Source: Bacillota bacterium (GTDB lineage Bacteria; Bacillota; Clostridia; Christensenellales; SZUA-584). Taken from it: a DNA stretch of 64,000 bases. The position numbers and the translations under genes were made by a program. The notes beneath the pieces are model-generated. The model did no database searches. It was not told where the DNA came from and saw nothing but the letters and a program-made list of their open reading frames with translations. The stretch lies in the NCBI GenBank assembly GCA_023460085.1, contig JAEWRI010000046.1, forward strand, positions 124,001 to 188,000, given 5' to 3'. Of the stretch, positions 7,698 to 15,721 are shown in pieces (positions within the stretch are counted from its first letter, which is position 1; every line of letters starts with the position of its first letter).

Positions 7698-8992
7698 AAC
7701 GGCTCTGACGCCTGCATCCGCCCGTCGGGCAGCATCAGGTACAGCTTGAAGATGCGGTCCTCTTCAGTGACATGGTTAGAGCACCAGCTCACATACCCAT
7801 CCATCTGCATGGCGTACTCGCCCACAACGGCGTTTGGTTCTTCGTCGCCGTGAACGGTGCGGACAGGCCAGTACAAGTCCCCTTCCTCGGTATAGCACAC
7901 AAGCGTATACAGCGCGTCGGGGTCTGTATTGACCGTGTTCCAGGTGATCATATAGTAATTGTGCCCATAGCTTGATTGCGCTTCAATGTGCAAGCTTAAG
8001 TCGGCAGCTTCAATCGGCGTGTCGTATTCGTTCTCTTTGTCGATCCACGAATAGAAATAATCCCGCAGGCCCGGATTCTGGTCCGCAAGCGGGATGTATA
8101 TGTTCTCCTGCGGAAATACATTGATATCCCGGATATGGAGTTCGGGATCATACGTTTGGACGCGTCCCTCCAAAAGGTCGCGCGGGTCCATGTACTCTGC
8201 CGTCAGTCTGGTGTCAGGGCTTCCCATGAGCTGTACGTAATCCTCAGCCGCGATTTCGTAGATGTCCCAGGTGTGATTATACGAAGGTGAGGACAGGTTG
8301 TAGAAAACCTGATGATTATAGCCCTTAAAATCCCGAAGCGTATAGTACTCCGAATTCCTCACCGCCTCGTCGTCCTGCATAAAGTAGTGCATTGTGTAAT
8401 GGTGCCCGTATTCATGCGCCAGCGCCTTGGCCAGTTGAATGGCATCGTCATAGTAGTCCATGTTGTAAAGCGTAATCACGCTGCACGTAACGCCGGTATC
8501 ATAGGACAGGTGCGGAGGGATCAGCGCCGGAATATCCACAAACACCGCCCCATCTAAAGACGCGTCCCTTGTATCCGCTACCGCGTCCGCGCTGTAGTCC
8601 GCTCCCCCGTCTTCCAGTACGACTTCGGAAAGATAGTAAATTTCGTCTCCATGCCCGTTTTTGAGCAGTTCCTCATAGATATCGACCAGCTTTTGTCCCT
8701 GCCATTGATCCGAATGACTGACAATGGAAACCCCCAGGGGCGAGTGGTAGACACCCGCGTCAAGCGATTCGGGGGGCACCTCCGCCGTCAGCGCCACGCC
8801 CCCGGCCTCGGCCCGGACACCCTTTTTGGCGGTCGTCTCCTCGCAGCCGATGGCATCTATCTTTGCCAGCGCGCCGTTGACGCGCATCCCGTCGACCATA
8901 AAAAACGCCGCGCCGGCTGCCGCCAGCACCGCGATTGCGATAAACACGATCGCCGCGGCCATTACGCCGCCACGTTTGGAAGTATTTCTCAC
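7682..8992 (-). CDS. Membrane-anchored zinc metalloprotease, paralog 1
   Basis: A 436-residue protein with an N-terminal membrane segment (about 10-33) and an extracytoplasmic domain. A zinc-protease motif HEYGHH is at residues 193-198, and a likely third-ligand helix WDIYEIAAEDYVQL is near residues 242-255 (gluzincin style). The C-terminal region is beta-rich. It is clearly paralogous to the next gene upstream, with shared GGVxxAAIVFIAIAVLAA, PQENIYIPLAD and FKLYLMLPDGRMQAS stretches. The start is a GTG at 8992 preceded by AAGAGG. The family is not one I can name. A role in cleaving cell-surface or environmental proteins is inferred from the motif and anchoring. Confidence 0.72.
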   Translation of the reverse strand: MRNTSKRGGVMAAAIVFIAIAVLAAAGAAFFMVDGMRVNGALAKIDAIGCEETTAKKGVRAEAGGVALTAEVPPESLDAGVYHSPLGVSIVSHSDQWQGQKLVDIYEELLKNGHGDEIYYLSEVVLEDGGADYSADAVADTRDASLDGAVFVDIPALIPPHLSYDTGVTCSVITLYNMDYYDDAIQLAKALAHEYGHHYTMHYFMQDDEAVRNSEYYTLRDFKGYNHQVFYNLSSPSYNHTWDIYEIAAEDYVQLMGSPDTRLTAEYMDPRDLLEGRVQTYDPELHIRDINVFPQENIYIPLADQNPGLRDYFYSWIDKENEYDTPIEAADLSLHIEAQSSYGHNYYMITWNTVNTDPDALYTLVCYTEEGDLYWPVRTVHGDEEPNAVVGEYAMQMDGYVSWCSNHVTEEDRIFKLYLMLPDGRMQASEPFYVDF

Positions 8993-9020
8993 ACATCCTC
9001 TTTTCTGCTAATAACGCACT

Positions 9021-9049
9021 GCGGGGCAGAAATCCTTTGTCTGCCCCGC
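9021..9049. other. Perfect 10-bp hairpin between the metalloprotease paralogs
   Basis: GCGGGGCAGA (9021-9030) pairs perfectly with TCTGCCCCGC (9040-9049) across a 9-base loop. No T-run follows on either strand, so it is not a standard terminator. It lies in the 101-base gap between the two co-directional protease genes and may partly attenuate transcription or protect the 3' end of the first message. Confidence 0.55.
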
Positions 9050-9093
9050 TAGTCAACTTGCCCCGGTCCATCCGGCTCAGCCGGCTGACCGTA

Positions 9094-10425
9094 TTAAAAT
9101 TCCACGTAAAACGGATCCGACGCCTGCATCCGCCCGTCGGGCAGCATCAGGTAGAGCTTGAAAATGCGGTCCTCGTCCGGCACGCCGTCCGACCACCAGT
9201 ATATCGTATAGCCGCCGTCCCAGTTTCGGCGGACAGTCGGGCTTCCCACCACAGCAATCGGATCTTCGTTGCCGTAGACGGTGCGTACCGGCCAGTACAG
9301 ATCCCCTTCCTCGGTATAGCACACAAGCGTATACAGTGCGTCCGGATCCGTGTTGGTCATATTCCACGTAATGTTATAATACCGTTTGCCGTTGCTTGAC
9401 TTCTTCTCTATCTGCAGGCCAAAATCTACTGTCTGCAGTTCCGAATCGTATTCATTCGGCTTGTCTATCCACGAATAGAAATAATCCCGCAGGCCCGATA
9501 CCTCATCGGCCAATGGGATGAATATGTTCTCCTGCGGAAACACATTGTGATACTCATACTGAATGGACGGGCTGTAGCTCTCCAGATCAGACTCCAGCAG
9601 GTCGCGCCCATCCATATACTCCTGCGTCAGCCGCGTACCGGGGCTCCCCAGGAGCTGCACGTAATCTTCCGCTGCAATCTCATAAATATCCCACATATGA
9701 TTTTCATAATATGCCAACGCCGTGCTGTAGAAGAACTGATGGTCAATGTTTTCAAAGCCGCGCAGCGTATAATATTCCGAGTCCTTGACAGCCCTGTCGT
9801 TCTGCATAAAATAATACATCGTGAAATGATGCCCGTACTCATGAGACAGCGTCTCCGCCACATCCGCCGCATCGCTGTAATCGTCCATATTGTAAAGGCT
9901 GAGCACGCTGACCACGGCCCGCGTATCGTACATCAGGCCGGAGGGTATCAACGCGGGAACATCCACATACACGTATTTATCCACGTCCGCGTCCGATCTG
10001 TCTCCCGCGGCTGCCATCACGGCTGCATAGTCAGAATTTCCCCCATAGAGCACAACTTCAGACAGATAGCGGATTTCGTCGCCGTGGCCGTTTTGCAGAA
10101 GCTCGTTATAAATGTCTACCAGCTTCTGCCCCTCCCAGGCGTCAGAATGGCTGACGATGGAGAAACCCATAGGCGTGTGGTATATGTCCCCCTCGAGCGA
10201 TTCCGGCGTCTCCTCGGCCGTCAGCGCCACTCCTTTGGCTTCAGGCTGTTCGCCCTTCTCCGCGGTGGTCTCCTCGTACTCTATGGAGTCCACCTCTGCA
10301 ATGGCGTTGTTGACGCGCATCCCGTCGATCATAAAAAATGCCGCGCCACCCGCCGCAAGCACTGCGATAGCGATAAATACGATGGCTGCTACCAGCACTC
10401 CGCCACGCTTAGCATCCTTCTCCAC
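9094..10425 (-). CDS. Membrane-anchored zinc metalloprotease, paralog 2
   Basis: A 443-residue paralog of the 7682 gene with the same layout. A short basic N-terminus is followed by a membrane segment, an acidic linker rich in Glu and Thr, the zinc motif HEYGHHFTMYYF near residue 200, the helix WDIYEIAAEDYVQLLGSP, and a beta-rich C-terminal part ending MLPDGRMQASDPFYVEF. I prefer the GTG at 10425, which follows AAAGGGG, over a TTG at 10443. A good promoter lies upstream at 10506-10534. As the promoter-proximal copy of a tandem duplication it may be the ancestral gene. The substrate is unknown. Confidence 0.72.
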   Translation of the reverse strand: MEKDAKRGGVLVAAIVFIAIAVLAAGGAAFFMIDGMRVNNAIAEVDSIEYEETTAEKGEQPEAKGVALTAEETPESLEGDIYHTPMGFSIVSHSDAWEGQKLVDIYNELLQNGHGDEIRYLSEVVLYGGNSDYAAVMAAAGDRSDADVDKYVYVDVPALIPSGLMYDTRAVVSVLSLYNMDDYSDAADVAETLSHEYGHHFTMYYFMQNDRAVKDSEYYTLRGFENIDHQFFYSTALAYYENHMWDIYEIAAEDYVQLLGSPGTRLTQEYMDGRDLLESDLESYSPSIQYEYHNVFPQENIFIPLADEVSGLRDYFYSWIDKPNEYDSELQTVDFGLQIEKKSSNGKRYYNITWNMTNTDPDALYTLVCYTEEGDLYWPVRTVYGNEDPIAVVGSPTVRRNWDGGYTIYWWSDGVPDEDRIFKLYLMLPDGRMQASDPFYVEF

Positions 10426-10505
10426 AGCGTCCCCTTTCAGCAAAACAATAATTGCGCAAAGGTATTTCTTTGTTCCTCAATTGTCCCATCAATGCTTCTT
10501 TTTTT

Positions 10506-10534
10506 ATTATAATTCTTTCCGGCCTGTGTGACAA
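10506..10534 (-). promoter_or_regulatory. Sigma-A type promoter for the metalloprotease pair
   Basis: On the minus strand TTGTCA (10534-10529), a 17-base spacer and a perfect TATAAT (10511-10506), about 80 bases upstream of the GTG at 10425. The rest of 10426-10609 shows no gene; it is AT-rich intergenic DNA between this promoter and the tRNA promoter. Confidence 0.7.
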
Positions 10535-10609
10535 CAAATTTCCATCATCTGTACATATTTATCATGTTTTTCGCTTGCTTAAATCTATAAGTTTCAGGTC
10601 AAAAACCAG

Positions 10610-10638
10610 TTGACATACATCATGGGATATTGTATATT
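10610..10638 (+). promoter_or_regulatory. Sigma-A type promoter of the tRNA cluster
   Basis: A perfect TTGACA (10610-10615), a 17-base spacer, and TATATT (10633-10638), 21 bases before the first tRNA. It reads into eight tRNA genes that end in one terminator at 11438, so they probably form a single transcript. Confidence 0.8.
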
Positions 10639-10659
10639 ATAGTTCGTCGCGAAAACTCG

Positions 10660-10736
10660 CGGGGTGTAGCGCAGTTTGGTAGCGCACGTGCTTTGGGAGC
10701 ATGGGGCCGCTGGTTCGAGTCCAGTCACCCCGACCA
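10660..10736 (+). tRNA. tRNA-Pro (anticodon TGG)
   Basis: Full cloverleaf: acceptor CGGGGTG pairs with CACCCCG, the anticodon stem CGTGC/GCATG encloses TTTGGGA with TGG at 10694-10696, and the TTCGAGT T-loop and encoded CCA end are present. It is first of eight tRNAs in the cluster. Confidence 0.96.
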
Positions 10737-10753
10737 AAAATGGCGTGTATTCC

Positions 10754-10828
10754 GGCCCCTTGGTCAAGCGGTTAAGACACCGCCCTTTCACGGCGGTAAC
10801 AGGAGTTCGAGTCTCCTAGGGGTCACCA
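10754..10828 (+). tRNA. tRNA-Glu (anticodon TTC)
   Basis: Acceptor GGCCCCT pairs with AGGGGTC (one G-T pair). The anticodon stem CCGCC/GGCGG encloses CTTTCAC with TTC at 10787-10789. The CCA end is encoded. Confidence 0.96.
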
Positions 10829-10849
10829 ATTTCATATTTCTGTGGCTTT

Positions 10850-10926
10850 GGGGCCTTAGCTCAGTTGGTTAGAGCAGTCGGCTCATAACCGATCGGTCCG
10901 GGGTTCGAGTCCCTGAGGCCCCACCA
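10850..10926 (+). tRNA. tRNA-Met (anticodon CAT, elongator type)
   Basis: Acceptor GGGGCCT pairs with AGGCCCC. The anticodon loop CTCATAA has CAT at 10884-10886, and CCA is encoded. The D-arm and acceptor resemble Clostridial elongator tRNA-Met. A lysidine-modified tRNA-Ile with the same anticodon is less likely, and an initiator is excluded by the fully paired first acceptor base pair. Confidence 0.9.
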
Positions 10927-10955
10927 GAACCCCCCCGAATCGTTCGGGAACACAT

Positions 10956-11032
10956 GGCCCGGTAGTTCAGTTGGTTAGAACGCTAGCCTGTCACGCTAGA
11001 GGTCGAGGGTTCGAGCCCCTTCCGGGTCGCCA
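10956..11032 (+). tRNA. tRNA-Asp (anticodon GTC)
   Basis: Acceptor GGCCCGG pairs with CCGGGTC. The anticodon stem CTAGC/GCTAG encloses CTGTCAC with GTC at 10990-10992. The discriminator is G and CCA is encoded. Confidence 0.96.
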
Positions 11033-11044
11033 ATTATAGTCACT

Positions 11045-11066
11045 GCCCCGAAGACAGCTTCGGGGC
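11045..11066 (+). other. Hairpin between tRNA-Asp and tRNA-Phe
   Basis: GCCCCGAAG / CTTCGGGGC, a perfect 9-bp stem with a 4-base ACAG loop. No T-run follows, so it is more likely a processing or pausing element within the tRNA transcript than a terminator. Confidence 0.6.
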
Positions 11067-11070
11067 GTAT

Positions 11071-11146
11071 GCCTCGGTAGCTCAGATGGTAGAGCAAGGG
11101 ACTGAAAATCCCTGTGTCGACAGTTCGATTCTGTCCTGAGGCACCA
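11071..11146 (+). tRNA. tRNA-Phe (anticodon GAA)
   Basis: Acceptor GCCTCGG pairs with CTGAGGC. The anticodon stem AGGGA/TCCCT encloses CTGAAAA with GAA at 11104-11106. CCA is encoded. Confidence 0.96.
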
Positions 11147-11160
11147 GTTGCGTGCAGTAG

Positions 11161-11236
11161 GCTGATGTAGCTCAATCGGTAGAGCAGCTGATTTGTAATC
11201 AGCAGGTTGCGGGTTCGAGTCCCATCATCAGCTCCA
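11161..11236 (+). tRNA. tRNA-Thr (anticodon TGT)
   Basis: Acceptor GCTGATG pairs with CATCAGC. The anticodon stem GCTGA/TCAGC encloses TTTGTAA with TGT at 11194-11196. CCA is encoded. Confidence 0.96.
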
Positions 11237-11241
11237 AACAT

Positions 11242-11326
<85 letters not shown>

Positions 11327-11344
11327 CTTTTGAGAACACGCCGT

Positions 11345-11431
11345 GCGAGAATGGCGGAATTGGCAGACGCGCTAGATTCAGGTTCTAGTGGGGTCACACC
11401 CGTGCAGGTTCAAGTCCTGTTTCTCGCACCA
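11345..11431 (+). tRNA. tRNA-Leu (anticodon CAG)
   Basis: Class II tRNA with a long variable arm. Acceptor GCGAGAA pairs with TTCTCGC. The anticodon stem CTAGA/TCTAG encloses TTCAGGT with CAG at 11379-11381. CCA is encoded. It is last of the cluster. Confidence 0.96.
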
Positions 11432-11437
11432 GAAGTA

Positions 11438-11472
11438 AGTCCCCGGAAGGATATTCCGGGGACTTTCATTTT
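11438..11472 (+). terminator. Rho-independent terminator of the tRNA cluster
   Basis: AGTCCCCGGAA pairs with TTCCGGGGACT (11 bp) across a 5-base loop, followed by TTCATTTT. It begins 7 bases after tRNA-Leu. Confidence 0.85.
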
Positions 11473-11759
11473 CGACAAATTAAATTCTGGCAAGCTATAA
11501 ATAACGAGAACCTAACGGCAGCACAATTATTGTCTAGCCCTTCCGTCGCCCTCACCAGCGGCAATCTTTATCCCGGCGGGAGCACACCCGCAAGTGCCGC
11601 TGCCCGTACAGATGCCCCCCTTGCCCGGCTTACGCCGCTTCGCTAACGCTGCCGTTCCCTGCCGGGAAGCTTCGCACTATGGTTTATCGGGTTGACCTTG
11701 CAGCCGCTTGAACATACGCCCAACGGCCAGTCACCGAGGTATTCTTATACCTTAATTCA
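11473..11759. other. Gene-free, GC-rich, hairpin-rich stretch of unknown nature
   Basis: 287 bases with no supportable gene. They contain nested inverted repeats: CGGCA (near 11561) with TGCCG (near 11597) enclosing GCGGG/CCCGC, then several CCGGC/GCCGG-type arms between 11620 and 11675, and a weak hairpin GGTAT/ATACC just after the stop of the dehydrogenase gene. The stretch is richer in GC than the catabolic operon to its right and has no clear promoter or T-run. It may be a degraded mobile element or a structured RNA; I cannot assign it. Confidence 0.4.
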
Positions 11760-13436
11760 TCATTTCTTCAGCGGCAAGTGCAAGCACTCTGAAAGAGTGT
11801 CCGCCGCGGCTTCCATAAACGCTTCCGCATATGTCGGGTGCCCGTGAATAATCCCTTTAATCTCCTTCACCGTTACCTCCATGCTCATAAGGGCCGCAGC
11901 TTCGTTAATCAGTTCGGCTGCCATGGGTCCGACCATATGAACGCCAAGCACCTCACCATATTTTTTATCGGATATCACTTTGACAAAGCCTTCAGAATCT
12001 CCCGAGGCAAGGGCCCGTCCGTTGGCGCTGAATGGGAATAACCCTATGTTAACATCATGTTTTTCCCTCGCCTGCTGCTCCTTCATCCCCACGCTTCCAA
12101 CTTCCGGCTGCGTATATACACATGACGGCACGCAGGAAAGATCCGCTGCTTTATTGCTTCCCATTGCATTCTCTGCAGCCACCTCCCCCATTTTGAATGC
12201 CGCGTGCGCAAGCATGCTTTTTCCGTTTATATCCCCCGGAGCGTATAACCAATCAATACTGGTTCTCATCATATCGTCCACTTTTACCCGGCCGCGCTCG
12301 ATTATAATATCAAGCTCCTCGATTGCAGATAAAACCGGAATACGGCCTATTGACAGCAATGCAAGTTCAGCCGATATCGGCTCCACTTTTTCAGTGTATA
12401 TCAACACTCCGCTGCTGGTCTCTTCAATTCTTTCAAGTTTTGTGCCTGTCAATATTCTGATCCCCGTCTTTTCCAATGCTTTTCTAATGACACTGGAAAC
12501 GTCAGGATCCATCATCGGAAGTACATGATCCATCAGTTCGATAACCGTGACCTTGCTGCCAAACGCCGCGAATATCGAAGCCATCTCCACCCCTATCACG
12601 CCGCCCCCGATTATCACAAGGCTTTCAGGGACATAGTCGATGTCAAGTATCTCATCACTCGTGAGTACTCTTTTTGAATCCATTCCGGGAAGGTTCAGCT
12701 TCGCTGATTTGGAACCGCCTGCGAATATCACCTTCCTTGCAGACACCTTAACATCGCCTGCCGAAACGGTTTTATCGGAATGGATACGGGCTTCTCCGCG
12801 ATAAATTTCTACACCATTACTGCCGAGCAATGAAGTGACCCCGCCTGTCAGTTGTTTGACAACTTTATTCTTTTCCATTACCGCTTTAGGCATATCAATG
12901 GTAAGCATATCATTTTCAATCATGATACCCCGTTGCGCCGCATGTCTGATATGCGTTGCGATCTCAGCGGTTTTAAGATACGTCTTTGTCGGTATACATC
13001 CTCGGTTAAGGCAGGTCCCTCCGATAGCCGTTTTTTCAAAGAGTGCCGTTGCCCCGCCCAGGCGAGCTGCCCGTATAGCCGCCATGTATCCGGCGGGGCC
13101 GCCGCCCACTACAACAACATCGTACGTCTTTGCCTCTTCCACATTGTCGTTGCCATCCTCGTCGTTCCGATGTTGTGGTTGCTCTTCAAGTATTTCTCCC
13201 GGTTCACCAATATAGCCGATCGTCTCTACGACAGGAATCGTCTCTCCTTCAAACGCCAGTATCTTCAAGAGTACGCCGGAGTTCACCGCCTCAACTTCCA
13301 TATTGACCTTGTCAGTTTCTATCTCCAGCAATGGCTCGCCGGCCTCTACCGGCTCCCCTTCTTTTTTGAGCCATTTTACGATTTTACCGGTATCCATCGC
13401 CATGCCCGCCTTGGGCATAATCACTTTAAAAGCCAT
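11760..13436 (-). CDS. lpdA: Dihydrolipoyl dehydrogenase (E3) with N-terminal lipoyl domain
   Basis: A 558-residue E3 enzyme of a 2-oxoacid/acetoin dehydrogenase complex. It reoxidises dihydrolipoyl groups with FAD and passes electrons to NAD+. The N-terminal lipoyl domain (about 1-80) has the lipoyl-lysine in EIETDKVNME (K43). The flavoprotein begins near residue 105 (VVVGGGPAGYMAA), with the redox disulfide in GGTCLNRGCIPTK, the NAD-binding VIIGGGVIGVEMAS, and the C-terminal HGHPTYAEAFMEA with its catalytic His-Pro. A lipoyl domain on E3 is known in Clostridial acetoin systems. AGGAG precedes the ATG. It is the last gene of the operon, 9 bases after E2. Confidence 0.92.
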   Translation of the reverse strand: MAFKVIMPKAGMAMDTGKIVKWLKKEGEPVEAGEPLLEIETDKVNMEVEAVNSGVLLKILAFEGETIPVVETIGYIGEPGEILEEQPQHRNDEDGNDNVEEAKTYDVVVVGGGPAGYMAAIRAARLGGATALFEKTAIGGTCLNRGCIPTKTYLKTAEIATHIRHAAQRGIMIENDMLTIDMPKAVMEKNKVVKQLTGGVTSLLGSNGVEIYRGEARIHSDKTVSAGDVKVSARKVIFAGGSKSAKLNLPGMDSKRVLTSDEILDIDYVPESLVIIGGGVIGVEMASIFAAFGSKVTVIELMDHVLPMMDPDVSSVIRKALEKTGIRILTGTKLERIEETSSGVLIYTEKVEPISAELALLSIGRIPVLSAIEELDIIIERGRVKVDDMMRTSIDWLYAPGDINGKSMLAHAAFKMGEVAAENAMGSNKAADLSCVPSCVYTQPEVGSVGMKEQQAREKHDVNIGLFPFSANGRALASGDSEGFVKVISDKKYGEVLGVHMVGPMAAELINEAAALMSMEVTVKEIKGIIHGHPTYAEAFMEAAADTLSECLHLPLKK

Positions 13437-13445
13437 ATCTTTCTC

Positions 13446-14726
13446 CTAAACAAGCATCAGGCCAGGAGTCTCAAGTAATTTCACAATACGGCCCGAGAAC
13501 AGGGCAGCCTGCGCGCCGTCTATGCATCTGTGGTCGTATGTTAATGATAACCCCATCTTCAGTCTCTTCTTGATTTTCCCGTCGTCGTCCATTTCAAGCA
13601 CCTGCTGGGTAGCACAAACGCCAAGTATGGCTAACTCAGGCTGATTAATTATTGGCGTGAACGAAGTCACCCCCAACATGCCGAGATTGCTTACTGTAAA
13701 CGTGCCGCCCGTGTATTCATCAGGCAATAATTTGCCCTCTTTTGCTTTGCCCGCAAGTTCCTTTGCGAGCTGCGAGACCTGATTGAGACTCAGCCTGTCT
13801 GCATCCTTGATAACAGGTACAATCAGTCCATCGGACAGAGCGACAGCAACGCCGATGTTCACATGCTTCTTTATCAGCAACCCCTTATCCGTATATGATG
13901 CGTTGATATACGGCTGTTCTTTAAGCACTTTCGCGACAGCCATGATAATAAAGTCGTTTACAGAAATATGAATGCCGCCCGCATTGATCTTTGCGCGTAA
14001 CTCCATGAGTTCTGTGACATCGGCTACGGAGTCCTGCGTTACAGGGGGTATCTGTTGATGACTTTGCAGCATTCGTTTCGCGATTACGCTACGCATGGAG
14101 GTAAACGGTATCACTTCAGCATCTTCGGGTATGGTTTGTTTGTCTGCCCCCAATACATCCGCTCTGGTCACTTTCCCGGCAAATCCTGTGCCATATATCC
14201 CGGAAAGATCCATACCACGATCTGCAGCTATTGCTTTCGCAAGAGGAGTCGCTTTAAGCTTGACCATTGCGCTTTGAATATCCTCCGCTTTGATTTGCCC
14301 GCGTTTCCCAGTAGGCGGCACGCTTTTTATGTCGACTCCTTTTTCTTTGGCCAGGCGTTTTGCCGCAGGCGTAGACGGCACACGGTATCCATTGCTTTTC
14401 AGCGCTTCTGTTGCGTGTGCTGGCACGTCCTTTGTCTCTATTAAATTGTTACCCTCAGGTTCGGCACCTTCTTCGGGAACCTGCTCGCCTTTTTCTCCTA
14501 TGTAGCCGATCGTTTGCACAACAGGGATGTCCTCTCCCTCATGTGCAAGTATTTTCAAAAGTATCCCGGAGTTCATCGCCTCTATTTCCATGTTCACCTT
14601 GTCCGTCTCTATCTCGAGCAATGGTTCTCCGCTTTCCACCGTATCCCCTTCGTTTTTAAGCCATCTAACGATTTTACCTTTTTCCATTGCCATTCCGGCT
14701 TTGGGCATGATAACCTTGTATGCCAT
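13446..14726 (-). CDS. Dihydrolipoamide acyltransferase (E2) with two E3-binding domains
   Basis: A 426-residue E2 core enzyme that transfers the acyl group from lipoyl to CoA. Its order is a lipoyl domain (1-80, lipoyl-lysine K43 in EIETDKVNME), then two peripheral subunit-binding domains in tandem (about 118-155, starting VPSTPAAKRLAKEKG, and about 162-198, starting LKATPLAKAIAADRG). The catalytic domain (about 205-426) ends with DHRCIDGAQAA, the active-site His-Asp motif. I chose the start at 14726 because the GGGGG sequence is 7 bases upstream and the result aligns with the E3 lipoyl start; an ATG two codons upstream is too close to it. Whether the acyl group comes from acetoin, pyruvate or another compound is not decided by sequence. 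Confidence 0.9.
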   Translation of the reverse strand: MAYKVIMPKAGMAMEKGKIVRWLKNEGDTVESGEPLLEIETDKVNMEIEAMNSGILLKILAHEGEDIPVVQTIGYIGEKGEQVPEEGAEPEGNNLIETKDVPAHATEALKSNGYRVPSTPAAKRLAKEKGVDIKSVPPTGKRGQIKAEDIQSAMVKLKATPLAKAIAADRGMDLSGIYGTGFAGKVTRADVLGADKQTIPEDAEVIPFTSMRSVIAKRMLQSHQQIPPVTQDSVADVTELMELRAKINAGGIHISVNDFIIMAVAKVLKEQPYINASYTDKGLLIKKHVNIGVAVALSDGLIVPVIKDADRLSLNQVSQLAKELAGKAKEGKLLPDEYTGGTFTVSNLGMLGVTSFTPIINQPELAILGVCATQQVLEMDDDGKIKKRLKMGLSLTYDHRCIDGAQAALFSGRIVKLLETPGLMLV

Positions 14727-14737
14727 ATCCATTCCCC

Positions 14738-15721
14738 CTATCCGCGCACCAGTTCAATCACTTTTCTTTTTACATTGTCCAGTGTAGGTACGACGTTTTT
14801 CTCAAGCTCCGGGCAATACGGTATAGGCACATCCATGCCGCCGTAGCGCATAATCGGCGCATCCAAATAGAAAAATGCATCGCTATCCGATATGACTGCT
14901 GCGATCTCCCCGCCAAAACCGCCTGTCTGGCAGGCTTCATGCACAATCAGTACTCGTCCTGTCTTCTTTGCTGATTCAATAATTGTCTCTTTATCAAGCG
15001 GTACCAGAGTCCTTGGGTCTACGACTTCCACGCTGATACCCTCTTGTTTCTCCAGCTCCTCGGCCGCTTTCAGGCACATAGGCAGCATCCTGCCATATGT
15101 AATGATCGAAACATCGCTGCCTTCACGGTGCACTTTCGCTTTGCCAAGCGACACCACGTACTCCCCCTCAGGCACCTCGCCCTTTGTACGATAAAGGAGT
15201 TTCTGTTCCAAAAACAATACCGGATTATCGTCCCGAATAGACGCAATAAGCAGCCCTTTTGCATCCGCCGGTGTAGACGGTATTACCACCTTAAGCCCAG
15301 GCGCGTTGCAAAACCATGCCTCCGGGCTCTGGCTGTGCTGTGCTGCGGCGCCTGTACCTGAACCTGCAGGCGCTCTCAGTACCATGGGTACCTTTGCCTT
15401 GCCTCCGAACATATACCGCATCTTTGCCGCCTGGTTGACAAGCTGGTCCATCGAAATCGTGATGAAATCAGAGAACATGATCTCGGCTATGGGACGCATA
15501 CCCGTAACTGCAGCGCCCGCGGCCGCTCCTGCAATAACTGCTTCGGATATGGGGGTATCTCTGATGCGTTCCGGTCCAAACTCCTCAAACATGCCTACAG
15601 AAACACCGAAAGCCCCGCCATACTGACCAACATCTTCTCCCATTAGAAACACATTCTCGTCACGGCGCATCTCATAGCTCATTGCCTCATTAATAGCCTG
15701 TGCGTATGTCAATTCTTTCAT
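14738..15721 (-). CDS. Acetoin/2-oxoacid dehydrogenase E1 beta subunit
   Basis: A 327-residue TPP-dependent E1 beta subunit. Typical stretches are TYAQAINEAMSYEMRRDENVF at the start (shown as family signature), GEDVGQYGGAFGV near residue 29, MRPIAEIMFSDFI near residue 75, and the C-terminal transketolase domain with VVDPRTLVPLD and IVHEACQTGGFG. With the alpha subunit it binds thiamine diphosphate and decarboxylates or cleaves the substrate. Its start overlaps the end of the alpha gene by four bases and GGGGGG precedes it, so the two subunits are coupled and made in equal amounts. Confidence 0.9.
   Translation of the reverse strand: MKELTYAQAINEAMSYEMRRDENVFLMGEDVGQYGGAFGVSVGMFEEFGPERIRDTPISEAVIAGAAAGAAVTGMRPIAEIMFSDFITISMDQLVNQAAKMRYMFGGKAKVPMVLRAPAGSGTGAAAQHSQSPEAWFCNAPGLKVVIPSTPADAKGLLIASIRDDNPVLFLEQKLLYRTKGEVPEGEYVVSLGKAKVHREGSDVSIITYGRMLPMCLKAAEELEKQEGISVEVVDPRTLVPLDKETIIESAKKTGRVLIVHEACQTGGFGGEIAAVISDSDAFFYLDAPIMRYGGMDVPIPYCPELEKNVVPTLDNVKRKVIELVRG

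Noticed and set aside
11500..11730. Possible integron attC-like core sites (RYYYAAC) in the gap after the tRNA cluster
   Set aside because: The two candidate cores point the same way and no paired inner sites or integrase gene is seen; short matches like these arise by chance.
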